Positions 1 through 8,882 are shown, counted from the stretch's first letter. The stretch is 64,000 nucleotides of DNA from Streptomyces sp. DH5 (GCF_020873915.1 NZ_JAHWGP010000002.1:62001-126000); one strand, 5' to 3'. Made by a program: numbers and translations. Notes: generated from the sequence alone by a model not told the origin.

Positions 1-396
1 TGTCTGGGCCGCGACGCGGTCATGGTGGGTGACGCGGGGGCGCTGTGCGACCTCCCGCTGTCGGTGGTGCGCCGCGACACGGTGCGCGGGCGGTTGCTCG
101 GGGCTCAGGTGCTGACCGACGAGGGCGCGACGGTGGGGACGGTGCTCGACGTCCTGGTCGAGGGCGGCACCAGCGGCCGGCTCGTCGCGTTCCGGCTGGC
201 CGCCCAGCGTGGCCTGGTGCACGGCTCCCGGCACCGGCGGCACCGGGTGTACGTGCCGCGGGGCGAGGTGCTGAGCGTCAGCGGCCGGACTCTGGTGATC
301 CCCGCGCACGCGACGGCGTACGTCACCGACGACCTGCCGGCTTTCACCGCCCGCGTCGGTGCCCACCACGCCGGTGGGAGGGGTGCGGCGCGATGA
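1..396 (+). CDS. PRC-barrel domain protein, 5' end outside window
   Basis: The reading frame is already open at base 1, so the gene probably starts upstream; an internal ATG at 22 would give 124 residues. The visible part holds a PRC-barrel-like stretch, with LLGAQVLTDEG followed by GTVLDVLVEG and a later strand around VYVPRGEVLSV. PRC-barrel modules are small beta-barrels found in RNA-processing and photosynthetic proteins; Streptomyces carries several of unknown role. Its stop codon overlaps the ATG of the next gene, also PRC-like, so the two are probably translationally coupled and act together. No membrane segment is seen. Family call moderately sure; role unknown. Confidence 0.7.
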   Translation, partial: CLGRDAVMVGDAGALCDLPLSVVRRDTVRGRLLGAQVLTDEGATVGTVLDVLVEGGTSGRLVAFRLAAQRGLVHGSRHRRHRVYVPRGEVLSVSGRTLVIPAHATAYVTDDLPAFTARVGAHHAGGRGAAR

Positions 397-827
397 TGCT
401 GTTCTCCCGCGTGCGGGGGTTGACCGTCCTGGCTCCGGGTGACGCGGGCCGGGTCGGCGTGGTGCGGGCGCTGACCGTCGGCGGGGCGCCCTGGCGCGTG
501 ACGTCCGTCCGGATAGCGCGCGGGCGGCTGCGCCGGGACGCGGTGGTGCCGTGGAGCACGCTGGGCGTCGCCGGACCGGACCTGCTGATCGCCCGCTCGG
601 GCGGGGGGCCCGGGTCGGCCCCGGCCGGCCACGAACTGGTGGGCAGCCGCGTGCTCACGGAGTGCGGTGAGGAACGCGGCACGGTGCTCGACGCGGCGTT
701 CGATCCGGTCACCGCCCGCATCGAGGGGGTCCTGACCACCTCCGGCGAGCTTCCGTCCGACCGTCTGCTGGGTCTCGGGGACCACGCTCTGGTCGTCCGG
801 ACCGGGGCGCGCCGCCCGCCGGGCTGA
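393..827 (+). CDS. PRC-barrel domain protein, second of a coupled pair
   Basis: This 144-residue product starts at the ATG that overlaps the previous stop (ATGATGA arrangement); an in-frame ATG follows directly. It has two PRC-like halves: one near residues 10-60, and one beginning LVGSRVLTECGEE with GTVLDAAFDPVTARIEGV around residues 85-115, which is the classic PRC pattern of a conserved turn followed by a specificity strand. It ends in a basic tail. The overlapping start implies co-translation with the upstream gene, perhaps giving a hetero-oligomer. A streptophobe membrane gene follows 58 bp later and may be in the same transcript. No catalytic residues are recognised. Confidence 0.7.
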   Translation: MMLFSRVRGLTVLAPGDAGRVGVVRALTVGGAPWRVTSVRIARGRLRRDAVVPWSTLGVAGPDLLIARSGGGPGSAPAGHELVGSRVLTECGEERGTVLDAAFDPVTARIEGVLTTSGELPSDRLLGLGDHALVVRTGARRPPG

Positions 828-885
828 GGCGCGCGGACGGACCTCCCGGCAGGCGGCACCGGCCTGCGCTGCTTAGCGTGCAGAG

Positions 886-2157
886 GTGAGCGCACGCACC
901 TCTTCCGGCCCGGTGGTCCCCCGCCCCGGCTGGGCGCACGCCCTGGTCACGGTCCTCGGCGCGCTGGCCGCCATGGGCGCGGTGGCCGCGCTCGGGCTGT
1001 GGGCGGCGGGTGCCGCGGACCTTCCGGGCGGCGCCTTCCCCCAGGTGCTCGCGGCGACCCTGGTGACGGCCGTAGGCGGCACGGTGCGCCTGTCCGGGGA
1101 CGCCGGCGGACTGGCCGGCACGGAGGGCGGCCTGGCCGTCATCCCGCTGTCCGTCACCCTCACCGGGGCGCTGGTCGTCGGCTGGGGGTTCGTCCGTCCG
1201 CTGCGTCACCGGGCGGTGGCCGGAGCGCCCGGGCTGGGCGGGTGGGCGGCACGGATCGCCGTGCTGTGGCTGTTCGTGCTCGTCGGTCTGGCGTTCGCCG
1301 CGCGTCACACCTTCCGGATCCCGCTCGGCGACGGGCCGCTCGGGGACCTCGGTGAGCTGTTCGGGATCAGGCCGGTGGTCGGCTTCGCCGCCGACGTGCC
1401 GCTGACCGTCCTGATCGGTCTGGTGTGGCTGGCGGGGGTGCTGCTGGTGGCGTTGACGGTGTCCCACGACGCGCCGTTGCCGGCGGGGCTGCTGCGCTCG
1501 CGGGCGTCGGTGCGTCCCCCGGCGGTCGCGATGGTGCGGCTGCTGCTCGCCGCCGTCGTGGTCGCTCTCGTCGTGGCGCTGGCCGTGGCCGCCACCCGGG
1601 GCCGTCCGGTCGAGACGTTCGCCGTGATCCTGCTCGGGCTGCCCAACGTGGCCTGGCTCGCGCTGACCGTCGGACTGGGCGCCACCTGGGACGGCAGGGT
1701 GGAGGGGCCGTTCGGGCTGCCCATGCCGCGGGTCCTGGACGAGGTGCTGCGGAGCCCGGACCTCTCCGAGCTGAATCTGGGCACCCTCGTCGAGCAGGAC
1801 GGTGCGAAGTGGTGGTGGCTGCTGGTGGTGGACGCGGTGCTGCTGCTGGCCGCCGCGTTCGTGATGGCGGCCCTGTCCCCCGCGCGTGTCCGGGTGTGGC
1901 AGCACGCCGTACGCCTGGCGGTGGCCCTGGCACTCACGGTGCTGATGATCTGTCTGACGGCCCGCGTCTCCGCGCGGATCGGCCTGTCCGTGCTCGGCAT
2001 CGGTGATCTGGGCGAGGGGTTCTCCGGGGAGGTCGTCCTGGCGCCGCGGCTGTGGAGTGCCCTGGGACTGGCCCTGCTGTGGGGGCTGGCCGCGGGGTTC
2101 GCGGGGGCGGCGGCGGCGCGCGCGGTGCGGCGGCGGGGCGGCGGTACGGACCGCTGA
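886..2157 (+). CDS. streptophobe-family polytopic membrane protein
   Basis: A 423-residue integral membrane protein with a GTG start. About ten to eleven hydrophobic segments run through the whole length, separated by short Pro/Gly-rich loops and ending in a basic tail (VRRRGGG). The pattern of an N-terminal helix, a loop with GTVRLSGDAGGLAGTEGG, and an extracytoplasmic stretch near residue 300 rich in Leu and acidic residues matches the 'streptophobe' family, known only as Streptomyces membrane proteins of unknown function. No transporter signature or catalytic motif is visible. It lies just downstream of the PRC-barrel pair on the same strand. Family assignment is from memory of its composition; no function is claimed. 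Confidence 0.65.
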   Translation: MSARTSSGPVVPRPGWAHALVTVLGALAAMGAVAALGLWAAGAADLPGGAFPQVLAATLVTAVGGTVRLSGDAGGLAGTEGGLAVIPLSVTLTGALVVGWGFVRPLRHRAVAGAPGLGGWAARIAVLWLFVLVGLAFAARHTFRIPLGDGPLGDLGELFGIRPVVGFAADVPLTVLIGLVWLAGVLLVALTVSHDAPLPAGLLRSRASVRPPAVAMVRLLLAAVVVALVVALAVAATRGRPVETFAVILLGLPNVAWLALTVGLGATWDGRVEGPFGLPMPRVLDEVLRSPDLSELNLGTLVEQDGAKWWWLLVVDAVLLLAAAFVMAALSPARVRVWQHAVRLAVALALTVLMICLTARVSARIGLSVLGIGDLGEGFSGEVVLAPRLWSALGLALLWGLAAGFAGAAAARAVRRRGGGTDR

Positions 2158-2221
2158 CCGCTCCTCGGCGGTGCGGGCCGGTCGGGCGACCGGGGCGCGG
2201 AGCGGCGGGGCCGGAACGGCC

Positions 2222-2632
2222 TCAGGCGACCGGGACGCCGAGTGCGCGGGCGGCGCGCTGCATGCGCAGGGCGTCCACGGATTCGGCCAGCAACTCGTAC
2301 TCGGTGGTGTCGTCCCCCGTGGCCAGCCGCACCAGGCGTCCGGCGGCGAGCGCCTCGGCCACCTCCTCCTGCCGCACCACGTCACCGCACCAGGCACGCA
2401 GCACGGTGGGCACGTCGGGCACGCCGTCGGGGACGGGGACGAGCGCGCCCGGCGGTAAGTGCTCGGCGTCGGGGCACGGGTCGAGCCGCTCGGCGATCCA
2501 GGAGGCACGGTCGCGCAGCCACCACAGGGCCAGGGCCAGGGTGGGCGCGCGGTAGGTGCCCAGGGGCACACCGATGCGCCGTCCGTCGCAGACTCCGTAT
2601 GCCGTGACGTGGCACAGGAATTCGTCGTGCAC
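2222..2632 (-). CDS. conserved hypothetical protein, 136 aa
   Basis: Start is the GTG at 2632, which sits four bases after a GAGG-type ribosome-binding site. The product is soluble, with no signal peptide or membrane helix. It contains a Trp-rich stretch (LALALWWLRDRASWI) and an acidic C-terminal half with TGDDTTEYELLAESVDALRM, and ends in ALGVPVA. I do not recognise the family; coding potential is supported by third-position GC, the ribosome-binding site and a sensible start. It converges with the streptophobe gene, with 64 bp between the two stops. Confidence 0.6.
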   Translation of the reverse strand: MHDEFLCHVTAYGVCDGRRIGVPLGTYRAPTLALALWWLRDRASWIAERLDPCPDAEHLPPGALVPVPDGVPDVPTVLRAWCGDVVRQEEVAEALAAGRLVRLATGDDTTEYELLAESVDALRMQRAARALGVPVA

Positions 2633-2954
2633 GTTCCCTCCCCCGCTGCGTCGCGGGCCTGCCGGTACGGGCCGGCTGCCCGCCCTGGGGCTCGCGTGCT
2701 GTGCGTGAGGGCGCCGTCGCGCGGTGTGAAGCGCTCTCCCTGTCGAGTATGTTCACGGCTGAATCACTGTCACCATGGGTTTCCGGCCAGTCTCCTGGCA
2801 TATTCACCGCCATGTCTGGCCGAAACGATTCGGCTCGCGGCCGGCGGTGCGCGTGACCCGCGGGTTGATCGACCGCGGCCAGCGGCCGGGGGCGGTGTGT
2901 GCGTACCCGGTCACCAGGACCCGGTACGCACACCATGAAGCCAGGGGCGTCTTC
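2633..2954. other. intergenic region with a locally AT-rich patch and hairpin
   Basis: No convincing gene. The stretch 2745-2835 is locally AT-rich and probably carries promoters; it includes the inverted repeat GCCGAA-acga-TTCGGC (2819-2834) and two similar TTCAC-containing segments. An 11-bp perfect hairpin lies at its right end (2897-2933). Confidence 0.5.
2897..2933. terminator. 11-bp hairpin just upstream of a decayed gene
   Basis: Left arm GTGTGCGTACC (2897-2907) and right arm GGTACGCACAC (2923-2933) are perfect complements around a 15-base loop. It ends 21 bases before the ATG at 2955, so it could be an attenuator or an operator of that gene rather than a terminator. There is no U-tract, which is usual in high-GC genomes. 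Confidence 0.45.
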
Positions 2955-3356
2955 ATGAGCGCCCGCACCCACGATCACGACGCCGTGGCGGCCCGCTGCT
3001 TCGAGGCCGGGACGCCGACGGCGACGAGGCTCGCGCCGAGGCGGCCGCCGGGACCTGAACGGCCGACGGCCGCTGCGCCGGCCCGGTGTCCGACCCACCG
3101 GCCACGAAGCGGTCACGGCGGTGAACACCACCCCACGGGAGCAGTTCCCCGGGTCCGCCTCCCGGCTCCGCGGCGCCGTCGGCGGGCACCACGGCACCGC
3201 GCGCTTCTCCCGGGAACCGGTGAGCGAGGCGGACGGTTCGGCCGCCTCGCCGGATCAGATGTGATCGTTCTCGACTCCGGGGGCCGGATCCGTGCCGTGC
3301 ACGGCTTCCTCGACCGGGCGCCCGTGAGGGCCCGGATCCGGCCACGCGGGCCGTGA
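2955..3356 (+). pseudogene. SnoaL/NTF2-like protein, frameshifted remnant
   Basis: Pieces of a small SnoaL-like (NTF2-fold) protein are visible in all three forward frames. Frame 1 from the ATG at 2955 gives SARTHDHDAVAARCFEAG; a second frame gives TADGRCAGPVSDPP after a stop; a third gives GHEAVTAVNTTPREQF through HHGTARFSREPVSEADG; the first frame resumes with DVIVLDSGGRIRAVHGFLDR at the end. In intact relatives these segments are collinear in one frame, so at least two frameshifts and a nonsense change have broken this copy. Members of the fold bind small hydrophobic molecules or act as cyclases and isomerases. It ends next to the aldo/keto reductase stop. Sequencing error at several sites is less likely than decay. 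Confidence 0.6.
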
Positions 3357-4349
3357 CTACTGCTTCACGACGGCGTCGATGCGTGACAGCTCGTCCTCGG
3401 TGAAGTCGAGGTTGCGGGTCGCGGCCACGCTGTCCTCGAGCTGCTCCGGGCTGCTCGCACCGACCAGCGCGGAGGTCAGCCGGCCGCCGCGCAGCACCCA
3501 GGACAGGGCCATCTGAGCCAGCGTCTGACCGCGGGACCCGGCGATCTCGTCGAGCGACCGCAGCCGTCCCACCAGTTCTCCGGTGACGGCGTCGGTGTTC
3601 AGGAAGGGGCTGTCGCTCGCGGCCCGGGAGTCCTCGGGAATGCCGTCGAGGTAACGGGCGGTGAGCAGGCCCTGCTCCAGCGGGGAGTAGGCGATGGAGC
3701 CGACCCCGAGCTCGTCCAGGGCGTCCATGAGCCCTTCGTCCTCCGGGCGGCGGTCGAGCATCGAGTAGCGGGGCTGGTTGATCAGCAGCGGGGTTCCCAG
3801 TTCGCCGAGGATGCGGGCGGCCTCGCGGGTCTGCTCCGCCGAGTAGTTGGAGACGCCGACGTAGAGCGCCTTGCCCTGCTGGACCGCCGTGTGCAGGGCG
3901 CCCATCGTCTCCTCCAGCGGAGTCTCCGGGTCGAAGCGGTGCGAGTAGAAGATGTCGACGTGGTCCAGGCCCATCCGGCTCAGGCTCTGGTCCAGCGAGG
4001 ACAGCAGGTACTTGCGCGAGCCCCATTCACCGTAGGGGCCGGGCCACATCAGGTAGCCGGCCTTGGTGGAGATCACCAGCTCGTCGCGGTACGGCGCGAA
4101 GTCGGCCCGCAGCGCCTCGCCGAGGGCGGACTCGGCGGCGCCGGGCGGCGGCCCGTAGTTGTTGGCCAGGTCGAAGTGGGTGACGCCCAGGTCGAAGGCG
4201 CGGCGCAGGATGGCGCGCTGGGTCCCCGCCGGACGGTCGGGTCCGAAGTTGTGCCACAGGCCGAGCGAGAGCGCGGGGAGCTTCAGGCCGCTGCGTCCGG
4301 TGCGCCGGTAGGGCATGTCCGCGTAACGGTCGGGGTGTGCGGTGTACAA
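3357..4349 (-). CDS. aldo/keto reductase, glyceraldehyde-3-phosphate reductase type
   Basis: A predicted NADPH-dependent oxidoreductase of the AKR superfamily, closest in pattern to the E. coli YghZ (L-glyceraldehyde 3-phosphate reductase) group, and cytosolic. I place the start at a TTG (4349) because GGAG lies five bases before it and the resulting N-terminus (YTAHPDRYADMPYRRTGRSG) is the usual one for this family; the first ATG upstream is out of family register. The 330-residue product keeps the catalytic tetrad Asp60, Tyr65, Lys96 and His137, in FDLANNYG, ISTKAG and YSHRFDP. A divergent LysR gene next to it probably controls it. The exact substrate is unknown. Confidence 0.85.
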   Translation of the reverse strand: MYTAHPDRYADMPYRRTGRSGLKLPALSLGLWHNFGPDRPAGTQRAILRRAFDLGVTHFDLANNYGPPPGAAESALGEALRADFAPYRDELVISTKAGYLMWPGPYGEWGSRKYLLSSLDQSLSRMGLDHVDIFYSHRFDPETPLEETMGALHTAVQQGKALYVGVSNYSAEQTREAARILGELGTPLLINQPRYSMLDRRPEDEGLMDALDELGVGSIAYSPLEQGLLTARYLDGIPEDSRAASDSPFLNTDAVTGELVGRLRSLDEIAGSRGQTLAQMALSWVLRGGRLTSALVGASSPEQLEDSVAATRNLDFTEDELSRIDAVVKQ

Positions 4350-4442
4350 CGGGACTCCAGGTGGTCGGGACACGTGTCGGCGGTTCCGGCGAACCGCCTG
4401 CCCCACTCTGTCGTGGTCTGCGGGCAGTGGTCCAACAGAAGA

Positions 4443-4463
4443 ATCCGATGATATTCAGCGGAT
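4443..4463. promoter_or_regulatory. candidate LysR-type operator
   Basis: ATCCG (4443-4447) and CGGAT (4459-4463) form a perfect inverted repeat with an 11-base AT-rich spacer, the T-N11-A layout recognised by LysR regulators. It sits 14 bases upstream of the lysR-type start and in the divergent promoter region shared with the aldo/keto reductase. Confidence 0.5.
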
Positions 4464-4476
4464 ACGCTTCTCAATC

Positions 4477-5361
4477 ATGGAACTGCGTCACCTCCAGCAC
4501 TTCGTGGCCGTCGCCGAGGACCGGCACTTCACCCGCGCGGCGGAGCGGCTGATGGTCTCCCAGTCGGGCCTGTCCGCCTCCATCCGCGCCCTGGAGCGCG
4601 AATTGCGGGCGCCGCTGTTCGTCCGGACGACCCGCAGGGTGACGCTCACCGAGGCCGGGCGGGCGCTGCTGGCGGAGGCGGAGCGGATCCTGGCACAGGT
4701 GCGGGCCGCGCACGAGGCGGTGGCGGCGGTGCAGGGCGTCCTGCGCGGCACCCTGGCCCTGGGTGCGGAGCAGTGCATCGCCGGGGTGCACGTGGCGGAA
4801 CTGCTCGCCGCGTTCCGGCGGCGGCACCCCGACGTGGAGATCCGGCTGCGCCAGTGGGGCTCGGCCGCGCTGGCCGAGGAGGTCGCGGCGGGCCGGCTGG
4901 ACCTGGCCTTCGCCTACCGGACGGAGGCGGACCCGGAGCGGCTGCGGTCGGTGCCCCTGACCAGCGAGCCGATGACCGTGCTGTGCCACCCCGGCCACCG
5001 GCTCGCCCGGGCCGGCGCGCCGGTGACCCCGCGGGACCTGGCCTGCGAGGTGTTCGTCGACTTCCATCCCGACTGGGGTCCGCGCCGCGCCACCGACTCC
5101 GCCTTCGCCGCCGCGGGCGTACGGCGCACGGTGGCGCTGGAGGTGAACGACGTGCACAGCCTGCTCGACCTGGTCGACGAGGACCTCGGCGTCGCCGTCG
5201 TGCCGCGGCACTTCCGGCACAAGCGCGAGGCCCTCACCGCGCTCCCGCTGAAGGACACCGACGAGGCCGCGTACGAGACGGTCGCCCTGGTGCCGTCCCC
5301 GCGGGCGGCCAGCCCGGCGGCTCGGGCCCTGATGACCCTGCTGGACGGCGGGGGCGCGTGA
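4477..5361 (+). CDS. LysR-family transcriptional regulator
   Basis: A 294-residue LysR regulator. I use the ATG at 4477 because it gives the standard family N-terminus MELRHLQHFVAVAEDRHFTR; upstream codons in the frame do not look like protein. The winged helix-turn-helix covers about residues 2-60 (AAERLMVSQSGLSASIRALERE), and the periplasmic-binding-like co-inducer domain about residues 90-290. It is divergent from the aldo/keto reductase across a 127-bp gap containing a T-N11-A inverted repeat, so it likely regulates itself and that gene. The inducer cannot be read from sequence. A DinB-like gene follows 27 bp downstream and may be co-transcribed. Confidence 0.85.
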   Translation: MELRHLQHFVAVAEDRHFTRAAERLMVSQSGLSASIRALERELRAPLFVRTTRRVTLTEAGRALLAEAERILAQVRAAHEAVAAVQGVLRGTLALGAEQCIAGVHVAELLAAFRRRHPDVEIRLRQWGSAALAEEVAAGRLDLAFAYRTEADPERLRSVPLTSEPMTVLCHPGHRLARAGAPVTPRDLACEVFVDFHPDWGPRRATDSAFAAAGVRRTVALEVNDVHSLLDLVDEDLGVAVVPRHFRHKREALTALPLKDTDEAAYETVALVPSPRAASPAARALMTLLDGGGA

Positions 5362-5388
5362 GGCGCCCGGATGCGCGAGGCTGGGGGC

Positions 5389-5904
5389 ATGCATGCCAAG
5401 GACATCCTCATCGACGGCTTCGGCCGCGTCCGGGAAGAGGTCCACGCCGCCGTCGGTGACCTCGGCCCCGACCAGCTGAACGCCCGTCCCGGCCCCGGCG
5501 CCAACTCCGTGGCCTGGCTGGTGTGGCACCTCACCCGGGTCCAGGACGATCACCTCGCCGACGCCTTCGGCCACGAGCAGGTGTGGCTCGCCGAGGGCTG
5601 GGAGAAGCGCCTCGGGCTCGGCCTGCCCCGCCACGACACCGGGTACGGGCACACCTCGGCGAAGGTCGCCGAGGTGCGGGTCGACTCCGGTGACCTGCTG
5701 ACCGGCTACCACGACGCGGTGCACGAGCGGACCCTGGCCGCGCTGCGCGCCCTGACCGCCAAGGACCTGGAGCGCGTGGTCGACGAGCGTTGGGACCCCC
5801 CGGTGACACTGGGCGTCCGGCTGGTGAGCGTCCTGTCCGACGACCTCCAGCACGCCGGGCAGGCCGCCTACGCCCGGGGGCTGGTCCGGAGCGCCGCGTC
5901 GTAG
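5389..5904 (+). CDS. DinB-like protein, mycothiol transferase (DUF664) type
   Basis: This 171-residue product begins [18 protein letters not shown]; the ATG at 5389 is preferred over an in-frame upstream ATG at 5371. It has the four-helix DinB fold signature of the actinobacterial DUF664/mycothiol-dependent group: [17 protein letters not shown] supplies a metal-binding His early, and [15 protein letters not shown] a later His. Some members use mycothiol as a thiol cofactor to modify or detoxify small molecules; others are uncharacterised. Its last 37 bp overlap the 3' end of the convergent adenosine deaminase gene. Fold fairly sure; reaction unknown. Confidence 0.7.
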   Translation: MHAKDILIDGFGRVREEVHAAVGDLGPDQLNARPGPGANSVAWLVWHLTRVQDDHLADAFGHEQVWLAEGWEKRLGLGLPRHDTGYGHTSAKVAEVRVDSGDLLTGYHDAVHERTLAALRALTAKDLERVVDERWDPPVTLGVRLVSVLSDDLQHAGQAAYARGLVRSAAS

Positions 5905-6965
5905 CCCGGCAGGATCACGTCCCGGAGGAGGGCGTTGCGTTCGTCGAACGGGAGGAAGGCGCTCTTCACCGCGTTCACCGTGACGGTCCGCAGGTCCTCG
6001 ACGCTCCAGCCGGCCTCCTCGACCAGCAGGGACATCTCGCGGGTCATGCTGGTGCCCGAGACGAGACGGTTGTCGGTGTTGACGGTGACGCGGAAGCCGA
6101 GGTCCTTGAGCGCGGTGACCGGGTGTGCGGCGATCGAGGTGGCGGCGCCGGTCTGGAGGTTGGAGGTGGGGCACATCTCCAGCGCGATCCGGCGGTCGCG
6201 GATCCAGCCGGCGACACGGCCGAGCTTGCCGGCCGCGAGGTCGGCGATGTCCTCGGTGATGCGCACCCCGTGCCCGATGCGCTGGGCGCCGCACACCTGG
6301 ACGGCCTGGTGGATGCTGGGCAGCCCGTGGGCCTCGCCGGCGTGGATGGTGAACGGCACGTTCTCGCGGCGCAGGTGCTCGAAGGCGGCGAGGTGGTCGG
6401 CGGGCGGGAAGCCGTCCTCGGCGCCGGCGATGTCGAAGCCGACGACGCCGGCGTCCCGGAAGGCGACGGCGAGGTCGGCGGCCTCGCGGACCCGGTCGAA
6501 CATCCGCATGCCGCAGAGCAGGGTGCCCACCCGGACGGGCGTCCCGGCGGCGGCCGCCTTGGCCATGCCGGCGGCGAGGCCTTCCTGGACGGTCTCCACG
6601 ACCTCGCTCATCGTCAGTCCGCCCCGGGTGTTCAGCTCGGGGGCGTAGCGCACCTCGCCGTAGACGACGCCGTCCGCGGCGAGGTCGAGGACGTACTCCT
6701 CTGCGGTGCGCAGCAGGCCCTCGCGGGTCTGCATCACGGCGAGGGTGTGCTCGAAGGTGGCTATGTAGCGCACCAGGTCGCCGGAGTTCGCGGCCTCCAC
6801 GTACCAGGCGGCGAGCTCGTCGGGGTCGGTGGTGGGCAGGGTGTGGCCGACCGCCTGCGCGAGTTCCACCACGGTGGCGGGGCGCAGTCCGCCGTCGAGG
6901 TGGTCGTGCAGGACGGCCTTGGGGAGGCGTCGGATCACAGCGGTGTCTACGCGCGTAGCGGTCAT
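5868..6965 (-). CDS. add: adenosine deaminase
   Basis: Predicted zinc enzyme converting adenosine or deoxyadenosine to (deoxy)inosine in purine salvage, cytosolic. The 365-residue length fits bacterial Add proteins. Metal and catalytic residues are all present: His20 and His22 in HDHLDGG, His208 and Glu211 in HAGE, His232 in IGHGVR, and Asp298 in NTDN. The conserved MCPTSN block is also there. The start at 6965 gives the usual short lead before [13 protein letters not shown]. It is followed at 46 bp by a same-strand gene reading toward it from the other side only in transcript order (the VOC gene lies upstream), so it may share a transcript. Assignment is firm at family level. Confidence 0.93.
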   Translation of the reverse strand: MTATRVDTAVIRRLPKAVLHDHLDGGLRPATVVELAQAVGHTLPTTDPDELAAWYVEAANSGDLVRYIATFEHTLAVMQTREGLLRTAEEYVLDLAADGVVYGEVRYAPELNTRGGLTMSEVVETVQEGLAAGMAKAAAAGTPVRVGTLLCGMRMFDRVREAADLAVAFRDAGVVGFDIAGAEDGFPPADHLAAFEHLRRENVPFTIHAGEAHGLPSIHQAVQVCGAQRIGHGVRITEDIADLAAGKLGRVAGWIRDRRIALEMCPTSNLQTGAATSIAAHPVTALKDLGFRVTVNTDNRLVSGTSMTREMSLLVEEAGWSVEDLRTVTVNAVKSAFLPFDERNALLRDVILPGYDAALRTSPRA

Positions 6966-7011
6966 GGCGGGGACCTTCCTTGAGCGGGCGGTTCGAGGGG
7001 ACGGGAGAGGG

Positions 7012-7404
7012 TCAGGCGGCGGGCTGGAGCAGGTCCCAGCGGTTGCCGTACAGGTCCTGGAAGACGGCGACCGAGCCGTAGGGCTCGTGGCGCGGCTCCT
7101 CCAGGAAGGTCACGCCGGCGGCGGTCATTCGCGCGTGGTCGCGGGCGAAGTCGTCGGTGTACAGGAAGAAGCCCACGCGCCCGCCGGTCTGGTCGCCGAC
7201 CCTGGCCCGCTGGGCCTCCCCCCTGGCGCGGGCGAGCAGCAGGGCCGTCCCGCCGTGCCCGGCGTCCGGTTCGACGACCACCCAGCGGCCGCCGTCCGGC
7301 CGGGGCGCGTCCTCCGCGAGCCGGAACCCCAGGGCCCCGGTGAAGAAGCGGACCGCCTCGTCGTAGTCGTCGACGACGAGGGTGACCAGGGGGATGCGTC
7401 TCAT
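7012..7404 (-). CDS. VOC (glyoxalase-fold) superfamily protein
   Basis: A 130-residue single-domain vicinal oxygen chelate protein. Two beta-alpha-beta-beta-beta modules are visible: [26 protein letters not shown] at the N-terminus and [24 protein letters not shown] in the second half, ending with the family-typical [19 protein letters not shown]. Glyoxalases, dioxygenases and antibiotic-binding proteins share this fold. The C-terminal Glu ligand of glyoxalase I is not evident (FQDLYGNRW instead), so a true glyoxalase role is unsure. The start ATG at 7404 follows a GAGAGGT ribosome-binding site. It lies upstream of add on the same strand. Confidence 0.8.
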   Translation of the reverse strand: MRRIPLVTLVVDDYDEAVRFFTGALGFRLAEDAPRPDGGRWVVVEPDAGHGGTALLLARARGEAQRARVGDQTGGRVGFFLYTDDFARDHARMTAAGVTFLEEPRHEPYGSVAVFQDLYGNRWDLLQPAA

Positions 7405-7466
7405 CGTGACCTCTCGCAGATGGGATTGACCGGAGAGGTTATACGTAAAACCACCGGCTGCGCCAA

Positions 7467-7498
7467 TCCCGTTCCGGGACCGGTCCCCCGGAACGGGA
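7467..7498 (-). terminator. intrinsic-type hairpin after the phospholipase-like gene
   Basis: TCCCGTTCCGGG (7467-7478) and CCCGGAACGGGA (7487-7498) form a perfect 12-bp stem with an 8-base loop, 13 bases beyond the stop codon at 7512. It separates that gene from the downstream VOC gene. Confidence 0.75.
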
Positions 7499-7511
7499 CG
7501 CGGCCGGCCGG

Positions 7512-8882
7512 CTACGGATACACGTAGGCGTCGAGGGCGGCGACGGCGGAGGCGGGGCCACCCAGGTCGTAGCGGTCCACGGCGAGGTAGGTGGGCTTCT
7601 TGCGGGCGGCCGGCTGACAGAAGCGACGGGCCCGGTCGGCGAGCTTGGCGTTGTCGGTGACGGCCGTGGAGGCGACGGCGGCGTCGCGGAAGTGGTTCAT
7701 GACGAACAGGGGGCGGAAGCCGGGCTCGGTGCGGGTCAGCGGGATGTTGGTGCCCGCGTCGTACCAGCGACTGTGGCAGGACCAGTCGGAGGTGCCCACG
7801 CCCGGCCCCATGGACCAGTGGTTCTCGACCGTCCACTCCCGCTGGTACATGACGCCGAAGGTGTCCCGGGTCAGACCCGCCGCCCGGTCGGCGGCGCGGC
7901 TGTGGTCGGTGAAGATCAGCAGCCGCTGCCCCGCGGCGGCCAGTTCGCCCAGGGTCGGCCAGCCGTTCTCGCGGACGCCGGTGCGGTCCGGCCGGTACAG
8001 CACCTCCGACAGCCCCTGGACACGGGCGAGTTCGGCGCGCAGCACGCCCGGGTCGACGTAGTCCTCCAGGAAGACGGTGACGAACTGGTCGGGGCGGGCA
8101 CGCAGGAAGTCCACCATGCGCTGGAGGTCGACCCACAGGGCGACGGGCCTGCGGACGAGGGCGCAGCTGTTGTGGCAGAGGATCGCACCGTCCGGTGTCT
8201 GGTGGATGTCCAGCATGAAACCGCGTACTCCGTCGGCGAGTTGACGTTCGATGCCGCGGTTCTGGTTGGGGAAGAGGTCGACGAAGGGCGGGGCGAAGCC
8301 GCCGTCGACACCGTTGGCGTAGGCGTTGTGGGCGGTGAGGAAGGTGACCTGGTCCAGGGTGCGCCGCTCCCGCGGCGGCGCGGGCCGGGTCACCGGGTCG
8401 GCCGGGGTCAGGTACCAGTCGGCGAGGTCGCCGGTGCCGGCGCCGACGGCGAGCGGGGCGGGGTGGTTGGCGCCGGAGGGCTTCGGGGCGACGGTGAGGC
8501 GGTGGGCGGTGCCGGGGACGGTGAGCGTGAACCGGTCGGCGCCGGCGGGGGCGACCTCCCAGCGCGCCTCCGGGCTCGCGCACGGGACGGTCCGGGCCCG
8601 GTCGCCGGTCCGGCCGAGGCAGGTACCGGGGCTGTCGGTGTTCTCCAGGGTGCCGTCGGCGCGCAGGTTCCACTGCTGGCGGTCCTCGTCGCCGCGCGGC
8701 CGGTGCTGTTCGACCGCTCCCGAACGGTCGGCGGCGTTGAGTCCGGTGGTGGCGCTCTGGACGTAGTAGGTGCCGGGTGGCGGGACGGCGTCGGCGGCCA
8801 GGACGGGCGCCGGCGCCGCGACCGCCGCGGCCAGCGCGGCGGCCGAGACGGTCGTGGCGAGCAGGGCGTGGGGGGTGCGCAT
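7512..8882 (-). CDS. secreted PI-PLC X-domain-like phosphodiesterase
   Basis: A 456-residue exported protein with a Sec-type signal peptide (residues 1-29, ending VLAADA). Residues about 35-170 resemble a beta-trefoil/ricin-like carbohydrate-binding region (ADRSGAVEQHRPRGDEDRQQWNLRADGTLEN). The C-terminal 270 residues resemble the phosphatidylinositol-specific phospholipase C X-domain TIM barrel: FLTAHNAYANG supplies the first catalytic His, FMLDIHQTPDGAILCHNSC the second. I start at the ATG 8882 because it opens the signal peptide and has AAGGG upstream. The enzyme probably cleaves phosphodiester head groups outside the cell; its real substrate may not be inositol lipid. A GH19 chitinase gene lies upstream on the same strand. 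Confidence 0.75.
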   Translation of the reverse strand: MRTPHALLATTVSAAALAAAVAAPAPVLAADAVPPPGTYYVQSATTGLNAADRSGAVEQHRPRGDEDRQQWNLRADGTLENTDSPGTCLGRTGDRARTVPCASPEARWEVAPAGADRFTLTVPGTAHRLTVAPKPSGANHPAPLAVGAGTGDLADWYLTPADPVTRPAPPRERRTLDQVTFLTAHNAYANGVDGGFAPPFVDLFPNQNRGIERQLADGVRGFMLDIHQTPDGAILCHNSCALVRRPVALWVDLQRMVDFLRARPDQFVTVFLEDYVDPGVLRAELARVQGLSEVLYRPDRTGVRENGWPTLGELAAAGQRLLIFTDHSRAADRAAGLTRDTFGVMYQREWTVENHWSMGPGVGTSDWSCHSRWYDAGTNIPLTRTEPGFRPLFVMNHFRDAAVASTAVTDNAKLADRARRFCQPAARKKPTYLAVDRYDLGGPASAVAALDAYVYP

